Shown here in pieces: positions 1 through 10,965 of a stretch of 41,497 nt of DNA (position 1 is the stretch's first letter; every line of letters starts with the position of its first letter). The translations under genes and the position numbers were made by a program. The notes under the pieces were generated by a model. The model saw only the letters and a program-made list of their open reading frames with translations, was not told where the DNA came from and made no database searches. The stretch is from contig WHTW01000060.1 in assembly GCA_009377525.1 (NCBI GenBank), positions 1 to 41,497 of the forward strand. Direction: 5' to 3'. This DNA comes from Rhodospirillales bacterium. GTDB taxonomy: Bacteria > Pseudomonadota > Alphaproteobacteria > Reyranellales > Reyranellaceae.

Positions 1-222
1 GAGCGCCTGCTGCCGGGCCTCCAGGAGCGGCAGCTCCGGGTACGTGCCGAGCGTCGTAACTGTCAGCCGGCCGAGTTCTCTGCGGCGAAATTGCCAAGTC
101 CGGGTGATTTTGCCCTCACCCGTCCGGATTCGGATGCATAGGCCATTGCCATCAGCGACCAGGCGGTCTGCCTTTCCGACGTTGGGCTTCAGGTTGCGGA
201 GGCGAGTATCGTTCAGGGCCAT
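1..222 (-). CDS. Tyrosine site-specific integrase, P4/DUF4102 type, N-terminal fragment cut by window edge
   Basis: Reading the minus strand from the ATG at 222 gives 74 residues with no stop before the window edge. It starts MALNDTRLRNLKP, continues with a LVADGNGLCIRIRTGEGK stretch and ends with LGTYPELPLLEARQQAL. This is the arm-type DNA-binding domain (DUF4102) that begins P4-like phage and island integrases: a variable start, a D-G-x-G-L-x-[IL]-R strand, and the LGxYPx[LV]xLxEAR signature. The catalytic domain would lie left of the window. Such enzymes recombine the attP and attB sites of genomic islands, so the window's left edge is probably the end of an island or its remnant. An AAGGA sequence lies 6 bases before the ATG. 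No tRNA gene, the usual attB of this family, was found between it and gltX. The family call is confident; whether the gene is complete cannot be seen. Confidence 0.85.
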   Translation of the reverse strand, partial: MALNDTRLRNLKPNVGKADRLVADGNGLCIRIRTGEGKITRTWQFRRRELGRLTVTTLGTYPELPLLEARQQAL

Positions 223-426
223 CGTGTTCCTTGATTATACCGCTTGGGTGCTTTTTTGGGTAACACTTCGCGTTGGTCGTAGGCGGACGGCCATGCACAG
301 AGGCGGACAAATGACTCAGCAATTCCTGGACTTTATGCACAGCCGTGGACGCCTACGAACGACAGTCTTATTCCCGGCCGAAATGCGGCAAAATCCGCGC
401 GATCCCTGACAATGCCCTCTTGAGCC
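223..426. other. Intergenic region between integrase and gltX
   Basis: These 204 bases separate the divergent integrase and gltX starts. Besides the integrase promoter they hold the inverted 9-mers TCGTAGGCG (near 276-284) and CGCCTACGA (near 349-357), and a small GCGG-CAAAAT-CCGC hairpin near 383-396 just ahead of gltX. No tRNA, no clear attachment-site duplication and no credible protein gene were seen. Confidence 0.4.
234..263 (-). promoter_or_regulatory. Probable integrase promoter with perfect TATAAT -10
   Basis: On the minus strand a perfect TATAAT (239-234) is preceded, after 18 bases, by TTACCC (263-258), a weak -35 match. The -10 box ends only 11 bases before the integrase ATG at 222, so the transcript would have a leader of about five bases or almost none. 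Local composition is more AT-rich than the surrounding core genes, as expected of imported DNA. Seen by motif reading only. Confidence 0.45.
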
Positions 427-1830
427 ATGACCGTCGTCACCCGCTTCGCCCCCTCGCCTACCGGTTTTTTGCATATCGGCGGCGCGCGCACGGCGCTCTT
501 CAACTGGCTGTACGCCCGCCATCACGACGGCAAGTACCTGCTGCGCATCGAGGACACCGATCGCGCGCGTTCCACGCCCGCCGCCGTCGAGGCGATCCTC
601 GACGGCTTGTCGTGGCTCGGCCTCGATTGGGACGGCGATGTCATCTACCAGTTCGATCGCGCGGCGCGTCACGCCGAGGTGGCCAGGCAGATGCTGGCCG
701 AGGGCAAGGCCTACTACTGCTACGCCTCGCCCCAGGAGCTCGAGGAGATGCGCAATGCCCAGCGCCGCGCCGGCGTGCCGATGCGCTACGACGGCCGCTG
801 GCGCGATCGCGATCCGAAGGACGCGCCGCCGGGCGTGGCGCCGGTGATCCGGCTGAAGGCGCCGCAGAACGGCCAGACCGTGATCCAGGACGCCGTGCAG
901 GGCGAGGTCAAGGTCGAGAACGCCCAGCTCGACGACATGATCCTGCTGCGCGCCGACGGCACGCCGACTTACATGCACGCCGTCGTGGTCGACGACCATG
1001 ACATGGGTGTCACGCACGTGATCCGCGGCGACGACCATCTCAACAACGCCTTCCGTCAATTGCAGATCATCAAGGCCATGGGCTGGCCCGACCCGGTCTA
1101 TGCCCACATCCCGCTGATCCACGGCGCCGACGGCGCCAAGCTCAGCAAGCGCCATGGCGCGCTCGGCGTTGATGCCTATCGCGACATGGGCTTCCTGCCG
1201 GAGGCGCTGCGCAACTACCTGCTGCGGCTGGGCTGGGGCCATGGCGACGACGAGATCATCTCGACCACGCAGGCGATCGAATGGTTCGACCTGCCGGGCG
1301 TCGGCCGCTCGCCGTCGCGCTTCGACACGGTGAAGCTCACCAACCTCAACGCGCGCTATCTGCGCGAGACTCCCGACGTCGAGTTGCTGGCCCTGGTCGT
1401 GCCACGCATCGAGAAGGCGCTTGGCCGCACTATCGATGCCGCGGGCATGCAGCGCATCGAGCGCGGCATGAACGGGGTGAAGCAGCGCTCACGCACGGTG
1501 ATCGAGCTGGCCGACAATCTCGTCTTCTACGCCCGCGACGGCGCACCGGCGATCGCCGACGACAAGGCGCGAGCCCAGCTCACGCCCGACAGCAAGGCGC
1601 TGCTTTCCCGGCTCGCGGCCGCCTTCGACGGCGTTGCCGACTGGAGCGAGAAGCCGCTCGAGGAGGCCGTGCGCCGCTTCGCCGAAACCGAGAGCGTGAA
1701 GCTCGGCCAGGTCGCCCAGCCGCTGCGCGTGGCGCTCAGTGGCTCGACCGTGTCGCCCGGCATCTTCGAGGTGCTGGCGATCCTGGGCCCGACCGAGACC
1801 AAGGCGAGATTGCTCGCCGTCGGCGGATAG
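427..1830 (+). CDS. gltX: Glutamate--tRNA ligase
   Basis: This cytoplasmic class I aminoacyl-tRNA synthetase attaches glutamate to tRNA(Glu), and possibly to tRNA(Gln) for later amidation. The 467-residue product has the usual length. The ATP-binding HIGH motif is seen as HIGG at residues 16-19 after the [11 protein letters not shown] lead-in. The KMSKS loop is KLSKR from about residue 238. The LLRIEDTD segment, the glutamate/tRNA acceptor-binding region, is present, and an alpha-helical anticodon-binding domain follows. Alphaproteobacteria often have two GltX paralogues, and this window does not show which one this is. The ATG at 427 gives the canonical N-terminus. It is followed after 33 bases by a permease gene on the same strand. 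Confidence 0.96.
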   Translation: MTVVTRFAPSPTGFLHIGGARTALFNWLYARHHDGKYLLRIEDTDRARSTPAAVEAILDGLSWLGLDWDGDVIYQFDRAARHAEVARQMLAEGKAYYCYASPQELEEMRNAQRRAGVPMRYDGRWRDRDPKDAPPGVAPVIRLKAPQNGQTVIQDAVQGEVKVENAQLDDMILLRADGTPTYMHAVVVDDHDMGVTHVIRGDDHLNNAFRQLQIIKAMGWPDPVYAHIPLIHGADGAKLSKRHGALGVDAYRDMGFLPEALRNYLLRLGWGHGDDEIISTTQAIEWFDLPGVGRSPSRFDTVKLTNLNARYLRETPDVELLALVVPRIEKALGRTIDAAGMQRIERGMNGVKQRSRTVIELADNLVFYARDGAPAIADDKARAQLTPDSKALLSRLAAAFDGVADWSEKPLEEAVRRFAETESVKLGQVAQPLRVALSGSTVSPGIFEVLAILGPTETKARLLAVGG

Positions 1831-1863
1831 AAGCCATGGAGCCCCGCTCGCCACACTGCGGCG

Positions 1864-2742
1864 ATGGCATTGCGTGTCTGGCTCTGGCTGTTGTCGCTCT
1901 CCGTCCTGTGGGGCGGCTCCTTCTTCTTCGCCAAGGTGGCGGTGGGCGAGCTCGGTCCGTTCACCGTGGTGTTCGCCCGCGTGTCGCTCGCCGCGCTGGT
2001 GCTCGCCCTGGTCGTTCCACTGCGACGGGATGCGCCGTGGCCCACCTACTTCGCCATGGGCTTCCTGAACAACGCCCTGCCCTTCAGCCTGATCTTCTGG
2101 GGCCAGACCGAGATCGGCTCAGGCCTGGCCTCGATCCTCAACGCCACCACCCCGCTCTTCACCCTGGTGGTCGCCCACTTCCTCACGCCCGACGAGAAGA
2201 TCGACCGGACCAAGATCGTCGCTCTGTTGATGGGGCTTTCGGGCGTCGTTGTGCTGATCGGTCCGCCCACCCTGGTCGGCGGCTCGACGCTGTGGGGCCA
2301 GACCGCCTGCCTGGCGGCGGAGCTTTCCTATGCCCTCGCCGGCATCTATGGCCGCCGGTTCCAGCGCATGGGCATCGCGCCGACCGAGGCTGCAGCCGGT
2401 CAGCTCACGGCCAGTACAGTGTTGATTCTGCCGATCATGCTTGTCATCGACCGGCCCTGGACGCTGCCACCGCCATCGCTCACGGTCTGGCTGGCGCTGG
2501 GCGCTCTGGCGCTGCTGTCGACCGCGCTCGCCTACGTGCTCTATTTCCGCATCCTCGCCGCTGCCGGCGCGACCAATCTGCTGCTGGTGACCTTCCTGAT
2601 CCCTGTCCCCGCGATCCTGCTGGGCGCCATGGTGCTGGGCGAGCGGCTCGAGCCCAGGCACTACGCCGGCATGGCCCTGATCGGCCTCGGCTTGGCCGTG
2701 ATCGACGGCCGGATCGCGGGGCTGCTGCGGGCCGCGAAATAG
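1864..2742 (+). CDS. EamA-family (DMT superfamily) transporter
   Basis: The 292-residue, very hydrophobic protein has about ten predicted membrane spans, arranged as two repeated EamA units. The first opens with the typical WLLSLSVLWGGSFFFAKVAV segment. The second contains AAELSYALAGIYGRRFQ and an ALLSTALAYVLYFRIL span. The N-terminal unit has the GFLNNALPFSLIFWGQ stretch often seen in RhaT/EamA exporters. Family members move amino acids, metabolites or drugs across the inner membrane, but the substrate cannot be read from sequence. It lies 33 bases after gltX and is probably co-transcribed with it. A second in-frame-independent ATG at 1836 belongs to another frame; the ATG at 1864 begins directly with the first membrane helix. 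Confidence 0.85.
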   Translation: MALRVWLWLLSLSVLWGGSFFFAKVAVGELGPFTVVFARVSLAALVLALVVPLRRDAPWPTYFAMGFLNNALPFSLIFWGQTEIGSGLASILNATTPLFTLVVAHFLTPDEKIDRTKIVALLMGLSGVVVLIGPPTLVGGSTLWGQTACLAAELSYALAGIYGRRFQRMGIAPTEAAAGQLTASTVLILPIMLVIDRPWTLPPPSLTVWLALGALALLSTALAYVLYFRILAAAGATNLLLVTFLIPVPAILLGAMVLGERLEPRHYAGMALIGLGLAVIDGRIAGLLRAAK

Positions 2743-2825
2743 CGGCCGGCTGGCACAATTGCGCCTCCGGAGGGGGCTTGTTAGGGTGCCCCCGAACCCG
2801 TGAAATCGAGCTGAAAGAGTGACCT

Positions 2826-4124
<1,299 letters not shown>

Positions 4125-4160
4125 AAGGCTCGATCGCTATCCTGGGAGGAGAAGCGAGAC

Positions 4161-4361
4161 ATGGCACGATCGTCGCGAGGGCCGCGTCAGGCAACGACCT
4201 GGGCGGCCGAGCAAAATCCCCGGCCGCTGCCGCGCATCGTGCGGCTCGGCCGGCCGGCCAACGACAATGTGCGTCGGTTCGGACCGCTGACGCTCGCGCT
4301 GTTCGGGACGTTCGCCGCCGCGGTCGTGCTGTTGGCGCTGGTGCACTGGCAGTTGATCTAG
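4161..4361 (+). CDS. Small single-pass membrane protein downstream of gltA
   Basis: This 66-residue ORF begins 36 bases after gltA with a strong GGGAGGAG ribosome-binding site seven bases before the ATG. Residues 1-40 are basic and contain RLGRPANDNVRRFG. The RPANDN motif is common in short uncharacterised alphaproteobacterial proteins. Residues 43-65 form one hydrophobic helix ending in LVHWQLI. A short N-in membrane-anchored protein is likely, but its function is unknown. Its position suggests that it rides on the gltA transcript. Confidence 0.65.
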   Translation: MARSSRGPRQATTWAAEQNPRPLPRIVRLGRPANDNVRRFGPLTLALFGTFAAAVVLLALVHWQLI

Positions 4362-4532
4362 CTGCTCGTCACCCAGGTCGGCAATCGGGACGGCTGGCGC
4401 CGGCACTTTTCGGCTCTTGCGGAAAAACTACAGTTATTGACCGGCGCCGAGGTTTGTGGCAGGATGCGAGGCGCTGTCGCTCTATTCATTGTTGATCTGA
4501 TGCCCATTAGCGCGAGCGGGATTGGCAGGATA
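4362..4532. other. Intergenic region between convergent genes
   Basis: This is the 171-base gap between the small membrane protein gene (+) and the Cache-like gene (-). It contains an inverted GGCGCCGG/CCGGCGCC pair with a loop of about 37 bases (near 4397-4449), which could end either transcript. No T-run terminator and no credible ORF were seen. Confidence 0.35.
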
Positions 4533-4996
4533 TTAGCGGCAGGCCAGGTGCTCGGCGCTGACGCCGACCTGCACGATGCGCGGCTTGTCGACTCCGGCCA
4601 CGCCGACATACTTGAAGACGCGGTTGTCGATCTCGCGCTTCTGCGCCGGCTGGACCACCACCGTCGCAGTACCGGCGATCAGCGGCCAGAAGGCCGAAGC
4701 CTGAGGCTGCCTGGCGGGATCGCGGTCGAAGGTGAAGTCGATGCCGGTGTTGGTGAGATAGGCATGCCCCTTGGGATCGGTGATCCAGAACTCCTCGATC
4801 GCCGACCTGGCCGCGATGTCCTTCAGCGTAGCGTTGATCTCCGCGGGCTTCATGCCCGCCTTCTCGACGGCAGCGACGTAGTTGGCCGCGAGCAACGCCT
4901 GGCCGACCATGTACTTGGCCAGGGTGGCTTCGCAATCCGCCGCCTGCGCCGGCAGGCCAACGGCGAGGATCAGAGCGCAGACGACTCGAGCGACGT

Positions 4997-5000
<4 letters not shown>
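4533..5000 (-). CDS. Secreted single Cache-like domain protein
   Basis: The 155-residue product starts with a classic signal peptide ([20 protein letters not shown], cleavage after residue 20), so it should be periplasmic. The mature part resembles a small Cache sensor domain: an N-terminal helix, then [19 protein letters not shown], then a strand-rich core ending [20 protein letters not shown]. Cache domains bind small ligands in chemoreceptors and kinases, but free-standing secreted ones are poorly understood. The start is GTG at 5000. It overlaps the gloA stop by four bases (GTGA), so translation is probably coupled. No membrane anchor or output domain is present. The Cache call is by eye; a distant periplasmic binding or calcium-channel-like fold cannot be excluded. 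Confidence 0.65.
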
Positions 5001-5401
<401 letters not shown>

Positions 5402-5412
5402 CGTCCCCTCCT

Positions 5413-5892
5413 CTACCTGATCATGGCGGCGAAGGTCGCCTCGGCCGCGACCTTGCCTTCGACAATCCCCTTGCCGGAGAACTTCCAGACGTTGGCGCGG
5501 CTCTGGATCTTCTCGACATGCAGTTCCAGGCGGTCGCCCGGCACGACCGGCCGGCGAAAGCGCACGTCGTCGATCGACATGAAATAGACGAGCTTGCCTT
5601 CCGCTTCCTGGCCGAGGCTGGTCATCACCAGCACGGCAGCGGTCTGGGCCATCGCCTCGACGATCAGCACGCCCGGCATTACCGGTTCGGCCGGGAAATG
5701 CCCCTGGAAGAACGGCTCGTTGATGCTGACGTTCTTGATGCCGACGGCGCTGCTGTCGAGCCGCATCTCGGTCACGCGGTCGACCATCAGCATGGGATAG
5801 CGATGCGGGATCAGCTGCAGGATGCGCTTGATGTCGGCCCCGGTCGCCGTCGTGGTCCCCGCCACGCTGGTCTTGTCGGTCTGCATGTTCAT
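5413..5892 (-). CDS. fabZ: 3-hydroxyacyl-ACP dehydratase FabZ
   Basis: Dehydrates 3-hydroxyacyl-ACP during type II fatty-acid elongation. The 159-residue hot-dog-fold protein has [20 protein letters not shown] near the start, the catalytic His in QGHFP (H65) and the catalytic Glu in [11 protein letters not shown] (E79). The ATG at 5892 is followed two codons later by another ATG (5886); either is possible. It starts 17 bases after the bamA stop. In most alphaproteobacteria fabZ lies between lpxD and lpxA, and both are missing here. Confidence 0.96.
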   Translation of the reverse strand: MNMQTDKTSVAGTTTATGADIKRILQLIPHRYPMLMVDRVTEMRLDSSAVGIKNVSINEPFFQGHFPAEPVMPGVLIVEAMAQTAAVLVMTSLGQEAEGKLVYFMSIDDVRFRRPVVPGDRLELHVEKIQSRANVWKFSGKGIVEGKVAAEATFAAMIR

Positions 5893-5909
5893 CCTGGCGC
5901 CATCCCCCC

Positions 5910-8213
5910 TCAGAAGCGCGTACCAAAGCTGAAGCGGATGTTCTCCGTCTTGTCCCACGGGTCCTTCTGCAGTGGGATGGCGTAGTCTATACGGATTGGC
6001 CCGAAGGGCGATACCCATTGGATGCCGACCCCGGTCGAGATTCGCATGGTATTGCTGGTCAGCACCGTGGTGCTGTCCTGGGCGGGCCCACCCAGTCCCC
6101 ACAGCGAGCCGACATCCATGAACGCCTTGCCGAAGATGCCGATCTCCTTGGGCAGCCCCAGCGGGAAGCTGAGTTCGGTCGTGGCGCTGTAAAAGTAGGT
6201 GCCGCCGAGCGCGTCCGCCGTCACCGAATCGCGCGGCCCGACACCGCCGACCTGGAAGCCGCGCAGCGTGTCGCCGCCGATGAAGAACAGGTTGTTCAAC
6301 CTGAGCGACGATCCGTTGTAGGGAAACACCGCGCCGACCGAGCCGCCGACCGAGGCGACGACGTCCTCGAAGATGCTCTGATAGTAAACCGCGTCGGCCG
6401 TCGTGCGGTAGTACTGCTCGGTGCCGATCAGGCCCGCCACCGCCATCGAGTTGCGCAGCAGGAAGCCCTTGGTCGTGTTGAGGCGGGTGTCGCGGGTATC
6501 CCAAGCGAGGGTCTCGGAGACTTCCGAGACAACCGACGTGCCGGCGTTGAGCTGCACGATGGTCGAGGCCCAGGGCTGGACGTTGTAGATCTCGGTCTGG
6601 CGCAGTGTGTAGCGGACGTTCTGGCGCAGGTGCTCGGTGTAGGCCCAGCCGGCACGCAGCGAGAAGCCGAGGCTGCGGTCGCTGTACGACGCGACCTGCT
6701 GGCGGTCGTTGGAGGTGCGGAAGATGTCGAAGCCCGCCGCCATCGGACGGTCCAAGAAATAGGGTTCGGTGAAGCTCAAGTCGATCAAGGTGCTCAAGGT
6801 GCCGATCGACAAGCCAAGCCTCAGCTCCTGGCCCTTGCCGAGCAGGTTGCGCTCCTTGATCGAGATGTCGCCCAGCACGCCCGACGTCGTCGAGAAGCCG
6901 GCGCCGAACGAGATGTCGCCGGTGCTCTGCTCGACCACCTGGACCTCGAGGTTGGTCTTGTCCGGAGCCGAGCCGGGCTGTGCCGAGATGTCGACCTTCT
7001 CGAAGAAGCCGAGGTTGCGCAGGCGCTGCTGGCTGCGCCGCACCTTGGCGGTCGAGAAGGCATCGCCCTCGGCCAGCCGGAACTCGCGGCGGATCACCTT
7101 GTCCAGCGTGCGCGTGTTGCCCGAGATGTTGATGCGCTCCACGTAGACGCGCGGCCCTTCCTGGATGTCGAAGGTGACGTCGACGGTGAGGTCGTCCTTG
7201 TTGCGTTGGATGTTGGGGCGGACCTCGACGAAGGCGTAACCCAGAGAACCCACGAGGTCCGACAGCGCCGTCACCGTCTTCTCGACCTCGTCGGCGTCGT
7301 ACCACTCGCCCTCCGACATGGTCAGATAGCTCTGCAGCACGTCGACATCGAGGCCCTGGAAGCGGGTCGATACCTCGACCTTGCCGAACTTGTAGCGCTC
7401 GCCCTCGCTGATCGTGAATGTGATGAAGAAGCCCTCGCGATTGGGCGCAAGCTCAGCCACTGCCGACACGACGCGGAAGTCGGCATAGCCCTCAGAGAGG
7501 TAGAACTTGCGCAAGAGCTCGCGATCGAGATTGAGCCGGTCGGGATCGTAGCGATCGTCCGACGACAGGAACCGGTACCAGGCGCTCTCGCTGGTCCTGA
7601 TCCTGCCGCGCAGCGTGCCGTCGCTGAACGCCTCGTTGCCGACGAAGCTGATGCGTTGCACGCCGGTGACGTCTCCCTCGTTGATCTCGAAGACAAGGTC
7701 GACGCGGCCCTGGTCGAGCTTGATGACCTTGGGCTCGACCGAGGCGTTGTAGCGGCCGCTGCGGCGATAGATCGTGAGGATACGCTCGACGTCGGCCTGC
7801 ACGCGCGCGCGCGTGAAGACCTGGCGCGGCTTGGACTGCACCTCGTCGCGCAGCTTGTCGTCCTCGATCTTGCGGTTACCCTCGAAAGCAACGCGGTTGA
7901 GGATGGGATTTTCCGTGACCTTCACGACCAGGGTCGAGCCCTGCATTTCGATCACGACGTCTGAGAAAAGCCCGGTGCCGAACAGCGCCTTCAGCGAGCG
8001 GTCGGCTGCGGCCACGTCGTAGGGCTGCCCTTCCTTGAGCTGCAGGTACGAGCGGATGGTCTCGGGCTCGGCGCGGACGTTGCCCTGAATCTGCACGCCG
8101 GTGATCGTGCCGCCGGCCGCCGCCGCAGCGGGACCGCGCTGGGCATGTGCCGCCGTGCCGAACGTCAGGATTGCCGCAACGGCCAGAACAGCCCAACGAA
8201 AGATCAAACTCAC
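5910..8213 (-). CDS. bamA: Outer membrane protein assembly factor BamA
   Basis: Central subunit of the machine that inserts beta-barrel proteins into the outer membrane. I chose the GTG at 8213 because it starts directly at a signal peptide ([24 protein letters not shown]) and has GGAAGG about ten bases upstream. This gives 767 residues, near the family norm. A TTG at 8276 would add 21 residues with no signal-peptide character. Five POTRA repeats follow the signal (roughly residues 40-400), e.g. [19 protein letters not shown] and [21 protein letters not shown]. The C-terminal half is the 16-strand barrel, with the [11 protein letters not shown] region and the terminal phenylalanine (FSFGTRF) used as an insertion signal. 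It lies between rseP and fabZ as usual, but without a skp/ompH or lpxD gene. Confidence 0.96.
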   Translation of the reverse strand: MSLIFRWAVLAVAAILTFGTAAHAQRGPAAAAAGGTITGVQIQGNVRAEPETIRSYLQLKEGQPYDVAAADRSLKALFGTGLFSDVVIEMQGSTLVVKVTENPILNRVAFEGNRKIEDDKLRDEVQSKPRQVFTRARVQADVERILTIYRRSGRYNASVEPKVIKLDQGRVDLVFEINEGDVTGVQRISFVGNEAFSDGTLRGRIRTSESAWYRFLSSDDRYDPDRLNLDRELLRKFYLSEGYADFRVVSAVAELAPNREGFFITFTISEGERYKFGKVEVSTRFQGLDVDVLQSYLTMSEGEWYDADEVEKTVTALSDLVGSLGYAFVEVRPNIQRNKDDLTVDVTFDIQEGPRVYVERINISGNTRTLDKVIRREFRLAEGDAFSTAKVRRSQQRLRNLGFFEKVDISAQPGSAPDKTNLEVQVVEQSTGDISFGAGFSTTSGVLGDISIKERNLLGKGQELRLGLSIGTLSTLIDLSFTEPYFLDRPMAAGFDIFRTSNDRQQVASYSDRSLGFSLRAGWAYTEHLRQNVRYTLRQTEIYNVQPWASTIVQLNAGTSVVSEVSETLAWDTRDTRLNTTKGFLLRNSMAVAGLIGTEQYYRTTADAVYYQSIFEDVVASVGGSVGAVFPYNGSSLRLNNLFFIGGDTLRGFQVGGVGPRDSVTADALGGTYFYSATTELSFPLGLPKEIGIFGKAFMDVGSLWGLGGPAQDSTTVLTSNTMRISTGVGIQWVSPFGPIRIDYAIPLQKDPWDKTENIRFSFGTRF

Positions 8214-8349
8214 CCCCGGGCACCTTCCCAGACGACTGCCGCCCCGTTTCAGGGCGGCATTTTCATAAACCGGCAATACGGACTTAGCTACCCCTTTGTC
8301 CCCCGTTGTCCGCCCGCCGGATGTCGCGTCACGTCACCGCAGCAAGACC

Positions 8350-9726
8350 TTAGGTGAACATGCGCAGGATCTGCTTTATGTCGTTGAAGGTCGCCAGCAG
8401 CACCAGGCCGATCACCAGGCTGAATCCGACCTTCAGCCCGAGCTCTTGTGCACGCAGGCTGAGCGGCTTGCCGCGCACCGCTTCGTACAGATACATCGCC
8501 AGATGTCCGCCATCGAGCATCGGCACCGGCAGCAGGTTGAAGATGCCGAGCACGACCGACAGCGCAATGATGAGATTGAGGATGCCCGTCCAGCCCGCAT
8601 AGGACGCCTCGCCCGCCGCCTTGGCGATGCGGATCGGCCCGCCCAATTCATCCACAGGCCGCGTCGCCGTCAGGATTTGGCCCAACGACGTATAGAACAT
8701 CGAGGTCATGCCCCACACCGCGCGTACACCGGCACCCATGGCGCCGAGCAGGCCGTGGCTGCGGACCTCGGTGACGCTCGCCGGACGTATCCGCAGGCGG
8801 CCGATCGTGTATTCCTTGCCGGCGCAGTCGACCGCCTTGTCGGCGATCGGCGTGACGACGGCCTCGTCGCGCTTGCCGTCGCGGTCGTAGGTGATGGTGA
8901 GGGGGCTGCCCGCACGGTCGCCGATCAATTCCGGGATGCGCGAGAAGTAACCGACCGGCTTGCCGTCGATCTGCAACAGCAGGTCGCCGACCTTGAGCCC
9001 GGCCGCCTCGGCAGGGCTGTCGGCCGTGAAGCTGCCGACCACGGGACGGACCAACTGATCCATGCCGTACTCACCGAGCCGCATGGTGTTGCTGAAACGG
9101 TCGGTCCGTTCGCAGTACTTGGGAACGATTACGCTCTTCAGCAGCTGATCGCCGCGTCGATACTCGACGGGCATCGGCTTGCTGAGATGGAGGTATTGCG
9201 CCCCGGTGATGTCCTCGTAGCGGTTGACCCGGCTGTCCCCCAACCGGACGATCTCGTCGCCGGTGCGCAGTCCGGCCTTGGCCGCCGGTCCGTCGACCTG
9301 CACCGCGACCGTGGTCGGCGTATAAGGCTCGCCGGCAACGAAGAAGACGGCGGTGAGCACCACGAAGGCGAAGATCAGATTGGCGAGCGGCCCGCCCAGC
9401 ACGACGGCGGCACGGGCATAGAGCGGCTGGCTGAAGAAGGCCCGCTTACTCTGCTCGGGTGTAAGCGGCTCGCCGGACGGTGTGGCACTGGTGGCATCGT
9501 TGTCCCCCAGGAACTTAACGTAACCACCGAGCGGCACGGCGGAGATCTTCCAGCGCGTCCCGTTGCGGTCGGTCCAGCCGATCAGTTCGGGTCCGAAGCC
9601 GATGGAGAAGACCTCGGCGTGGATGCCGAAACGGCGGGCCACCCAATAGTGACCGTACTCGTGCACGAACACGAGCAGCGTCAGCACGAGGACGAAGTAC
9701 GGCAGGTAGGTCGTGAACAACGACAT
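8350..9726 (-). CDS. rseP: Site-2 zinc metalloprotease RseP/MmpA
   Basis: Inner-membrane protease that cleaves substrates within the membrane, such as anti-sigma factors in the envelope-stress cascade or, in Caulobacter, polarity factors. The 458-residue protein has the zinc motif HEYGH at residues 22-26 in the first membrane helix and the third-ligand motif LDG at about residues 404-406 in NLLPVPMLDGGHL. Between them are two PDZ modules, seen as VDGPAAKAGLRTGDEIVRLGD and TADSPAEAAGLKVGDLLLQIDG. The ATG at 9726 gives the canonical start MSLFTTYLPYFVLVL. It is followed by a 136-base gap before bamA, enough for a separate bamA promoter. Confidence 0.95.
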   Translation of the reverse strand: MSLFTTYLPYFVLVLTLLVFVHEYGHYWVARRFGIHAEVFSIGFGPELIGWTDRNGTRWKISAVPLGGYVKFLGDNDATSATPSGEPLTPEQSKRAFFSQPLYARAAVVLGGPLANLIFAFVVLTAVFFVAGEPYTPTTVAVQVDGPAAKAGLRTGDEIVRLGDSRVNRYEDITGAQYLHLSKPMPVEYRRGDQLLKSVIVPKYCERTDRFSNTMRLGEYGMDQLVRPVVGSFTADSPAEAAGLKVGDLLLQIDGKPVGYFSRIPELIGDRAGSPLTITYDRDGKRDEAVVTPIADKAVDCAGKEYTIGRLRIRPASVTEVRSHGLLGAMGAGVRAVWGMTSMFYTSLGQILTATRPVDELGGPIRIAKAAGEASYAGWTGILNLIIALSVVLGIFNLLPVPMLDGGHLAMYLYEAVRGKPLSLRAQELGLKVGFSLVIGLVLLATFNDIKQILRMFT

Positions 9727-9756
9727 GGTTCAATACACCACGAATTTCTTTTCTCT

Positions 9757-10965
9757 TCAATTACTTAGCGCGCGACCCTGCACAGATCTCTCGGCCCGGC
9801 TGCGGGCCTCCCGATCAGCGGCCTGAACCTGCTGGACCGATTCCACCTGCTCCGGCGACAGGTTGCTTGCCGCCAGTACGTCCTCGACCACGCGCGCAAT
9901 GTCGAGGAAGCCAATGCGACGCGCCAGGAAGGCCGCCACGGCCACCTCATTGGCTGCATTCAGCACGGTCGGTGCAAATCCACCCAGGGCCAAAGCCTCT
10001 CGCGCCAAGCGTAGAGAGGGAAAGCGGCCGGAATCGGGCCGCTCAAAGGTGAGCGGCGCCAGCGTCGTGAAATCCAGCCGCTCGGCAGGGCTGTCGATGC
10101 GCGAGGGCCAGCCGAGCGCGTGGCTGATCGGCACGCGCATGTCCGGCGTGCCGAGCTGCGCCAGCACCGAGCCGTCGCGGTAGGCCACCATGGAATGGAT
10201 CACCGATTGCGGATGCACGACGATCTCGATCTGCTCGGCCGGCAGTCCGAAGAGCAGATGCGCCTCGATCAGCTCGAGGCCTTTGTTCATCATGGTCGCC
10301 GAATCGATCGAGATCTTGGCGCCCATGTCCCAGTTGGGATGAGCCAGCGCCTGCTCGGGCGCGGCCTCGGCCATGTCGGCCAGCGACCAGTTGCGGAACG
10401 GCCCGCCGGACGCCGTCAGGATCAGCCGGTCGATGGCGTGCCGATGGCGCGGCTCGAGCACCTGGAAGATGGCGTTGTGCTCGGAATCGACGGGCAGCAG
10501 CGCCCCGCCCGATTCCTCGATCGCCTCGATCAAGAGCCTGCCGGCACAGACCAGCGTCTCCTTGTTGGCAAGCGCCACCATGGCGCCGCGCCGCGCCGCC
10601 ACGAGGGTCGATTCCAGGCCCGCGAAGCCCACCACGGCCGCCATCACCCACTCGGCAGGCCGTGCCGCCGCTTCGATGACCGCGGTCGGCCCTGCCGCAG
10701 CCTCGATCGAGGTTCCGACGAGGGCATCCTTGAGGGCTTTGTACCGCTGCTCATTGGCAACCACGGCCATGCGTGCCCGCAGCCGACGCGCCTGCTCAGC
10801 CAGCGCCTCGACGGCGTTGCCGGCGACCAGCGCCTCGACGCGATAGCTCTCCGGGTCACGTGCAATGAGATCGACGGTGCTCTGACCAACCGACCCGGTC
10901 GATCCCAGGATCGTCACGCCGCGCGGCCGCTCAGCCGAAGGGGCATGCCAGCTCGTCATGTCCAT
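9757..10965 (-). CDS. dxr: 1-deoxy-D-xylulose 5-phosphate reductoisomerase
   Basis: Makes 2-C-methyl-D-erythritol 4-phosphate, the committed step of the MEP isoprenoid pathway, which supplies UppS next door. The NADPH-binding loop GVTILGSTGSVGQSTVDLI lies near the start. ANKETLVCAG, VDSEHNAIFQ and the substrate-loop TASGGPFRNW follow, and the C-terminal part has FPSLRLAREALALGG. Three in-frame ATGs occur at 10971, 10965 and 10959. The GGAGG at 10976-10972 is best spaced for 10965 (six bases), while 10959 makes an ATGA overlap with the cdsA stop. I list 10965; the choice changes only two to four residues. The product is about 402 residues, the usual length. Confidence 0.96.
   Translation of the reverse strand: MDMTSWHAPSAERPRGVTILGSTGSVGQSTVDLIARDPESYRVEALVAGNAVEALAEQARRLRARMAVVANEQRYKALKDALVGTSIEAAAGPTAVIEAAARPAEWVMAAVVGFAGLESTLVAARRGAMVALANKETLVCAGRLLIEAIEESGGALLPVDSEHNAIFQVLEPRHRHAIDRLILTASGGPFRNWSLADMAEAAPEQALAHPNWDMGAKISIDSATMMNKGLELIEAHLLFGLPAEQIEIVVHPQSVIHSMVAYRDGSVLAQLGTPDMRVPISHALGWPSRIDSPAERLDFTTLAPLTFERPDSGRFPSLRLAREALALGGFAPTVLNAANEVAVAAFLARRIGFLDIARVVEDVLAASNLSPEQVESVQQVQAADREARSRAERSVQGRALSN

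Noticed and set aside
223..426. tRNA gene as integrase attachment site
   Set aside because: No T-arm consensus or cloverleaf could be drawn on either strand.
4436..4470. TTGACC ... AGGATG as a plus-strand promoter
   Set aside because: The -10 match is poor and it would transcribe only into a convergent gene.
6018..7964. 648-codon open frame on the plus strand antisense to bamA
   Set aside because: GC-rich shadow frame; histidine/arginine/alanine-rich translation with no domain, lying wholly over bamA.
8296..9768. 490-codon plus-strand open frame over rseP
   Set aside because: Shadow of rseP, which has intact HEYGH and LDG motifs.
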